Source: UBA5070 sp039798065 (GTDB taxonomy: Bacteria > Fibrobacterota > Fibrobacteria > UBA5070). From it: a DNA stretch of 23,651 bases. The notes under the pieces are model-generated. The model was not told the DNA's origin. It ran no database searches and was given only the letters and a program-made list of their open reading frames with translations. Of this stretch, positions 23,422 to 23,651 are shown in pieces. Location: the NCBI GenBank assembly GCA_039798065.1, contig JBDKGS010000025.1, forward strand, positions 1 through 23,651. Direction: 5' to 3'. Numbering within the stretch: position 1 is the first letter of the stretch; each line of letters opens with the position of its first letter. The position numbers and the translations under genes are program-made.

Positions 23422-23651
23422 ATGACTCCATCCGCGCTCCAGATCGTCGCACTCGTTCTGTTCTCGCTTGCGCTGGTCCATGTGTTCCTCGCTTCCAGGA
23501 TCGAACGGTTGGCCCACAGGTCGCATTCGCATTCGGGTACGCTGCACCTGTTGGGCGAGATCGAAGTCGTCTTCGGGTTGTGGGCGCTCGTCCTTTTCGG
23601 TTTCCACGCGTTCCTGCAAGGAACCGACAAGGCGATCCTCCATCTGGAGGG
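23422..23651 (+). CDS. putative Na+/H+ antiporter-family membrane protein, 3' end outside the window
   Basis: The first 76 residues of a gene cut by the window end. GAAGG at 23411-23415 lies 6 bases before the ATG. It begins with a hydrophobic segment (LQIVALVLFSLALVHVFLA), then a basic, His-rich turn (RIERLAHRSHSHSG), and then LHLLGEIEVVFGLWALVLFG, the start of a second membrane helix. The HLLGE-EVVFG-WA pattern is what I recall from the putative Na+/H+ antiporter family (Na_H_antiport_3, PF07399). This would be an inner membrane transporter; the ion specificity of that family is largely predicted. The call rests on this one motif. Confidence 0.6.
   Translation, partial: MTPSALQIVALVLFSLALVHVFLASRIERLAHRSHSHSGTLHLLGEIEVVFGLWALVLFGFHAFLQGTDKAILHLE

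Overview
The window is GC-rich, protein-dense bacterial chromosome, most probably from the phylum Fibrobacterota. The main marker is the lipoprotein at 18899-20308 (minus), whose last ~190 residues match the FISUMP domain (Fibrobacter succinogenes major paralogous domain). A TonB-dependent receptor, a lipoprotein and a small outer-membrane-type protein show a Gram-negative cell plan. No tRNA, rRNA, CRISPR array, transposase or phage gene was seen. The taxonomic call is an inference from domain content, not from a marker-gene tree.

Layout. (1) 1-5793: the 3' part of an alpha/beta hydrolase, a 343-base gap, then a 1549-residue exported protein made of an Asp-box beta-propeller followed by a duplicated FN3-FN3-lectin-like block. 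It is closed by two terminator hairpins in tandem. (2) 5815-8927: a compact TonB-dependent receptor followed by a GlxA-type AraC regulator, a plausible uptake-and-control pair. (3) 9074-10768: ettA, the ABC-F translation factor. (4) 10769-11361: a 593-base stretch with no convincing gene but an unusual series of long perfect inverted repeats, several nested. This is the most unusual part of the window. (5) 11362-11907: a small exported beta-rich protein. (6) 11984-14536, minus strand: a tandem dimeric alpha/beta-barrel protein and a dehalogenase-like hydrolase 6 bases apart, a terminator, then an ECF sigma factor with a Cys-containing C-terminal extension. (7) 14796-17315: a GNAT acetyltransferase and two unrecognised exported proteins that converge. 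(8) 17429-22077: a GH13 amylase (minus), the FISUMP lipoprotein (minus) and a second, divergent GH13 amylase (plus). Both amylases lack signal peptides and probably act on internal glycogen or imported maltodextrins. (9) 22135-23651: a MOSC protein, a HAD phosphatase and the start of a membrane protein resembling the putative Na+/H+ antiporter family, cut by the window end.

Most genes are ordinary housekeeping or surface functions. The points that deserve a second look are the nested-hairpin region after ettA, the hydrolase that keeps the haloalkane-dehalogenase framework but has lost both halide-binding residues, the extended sigma factor, and the base-composition step inside the large propeller protein. 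All protein calls come from reading translations by eye; no database search was run.
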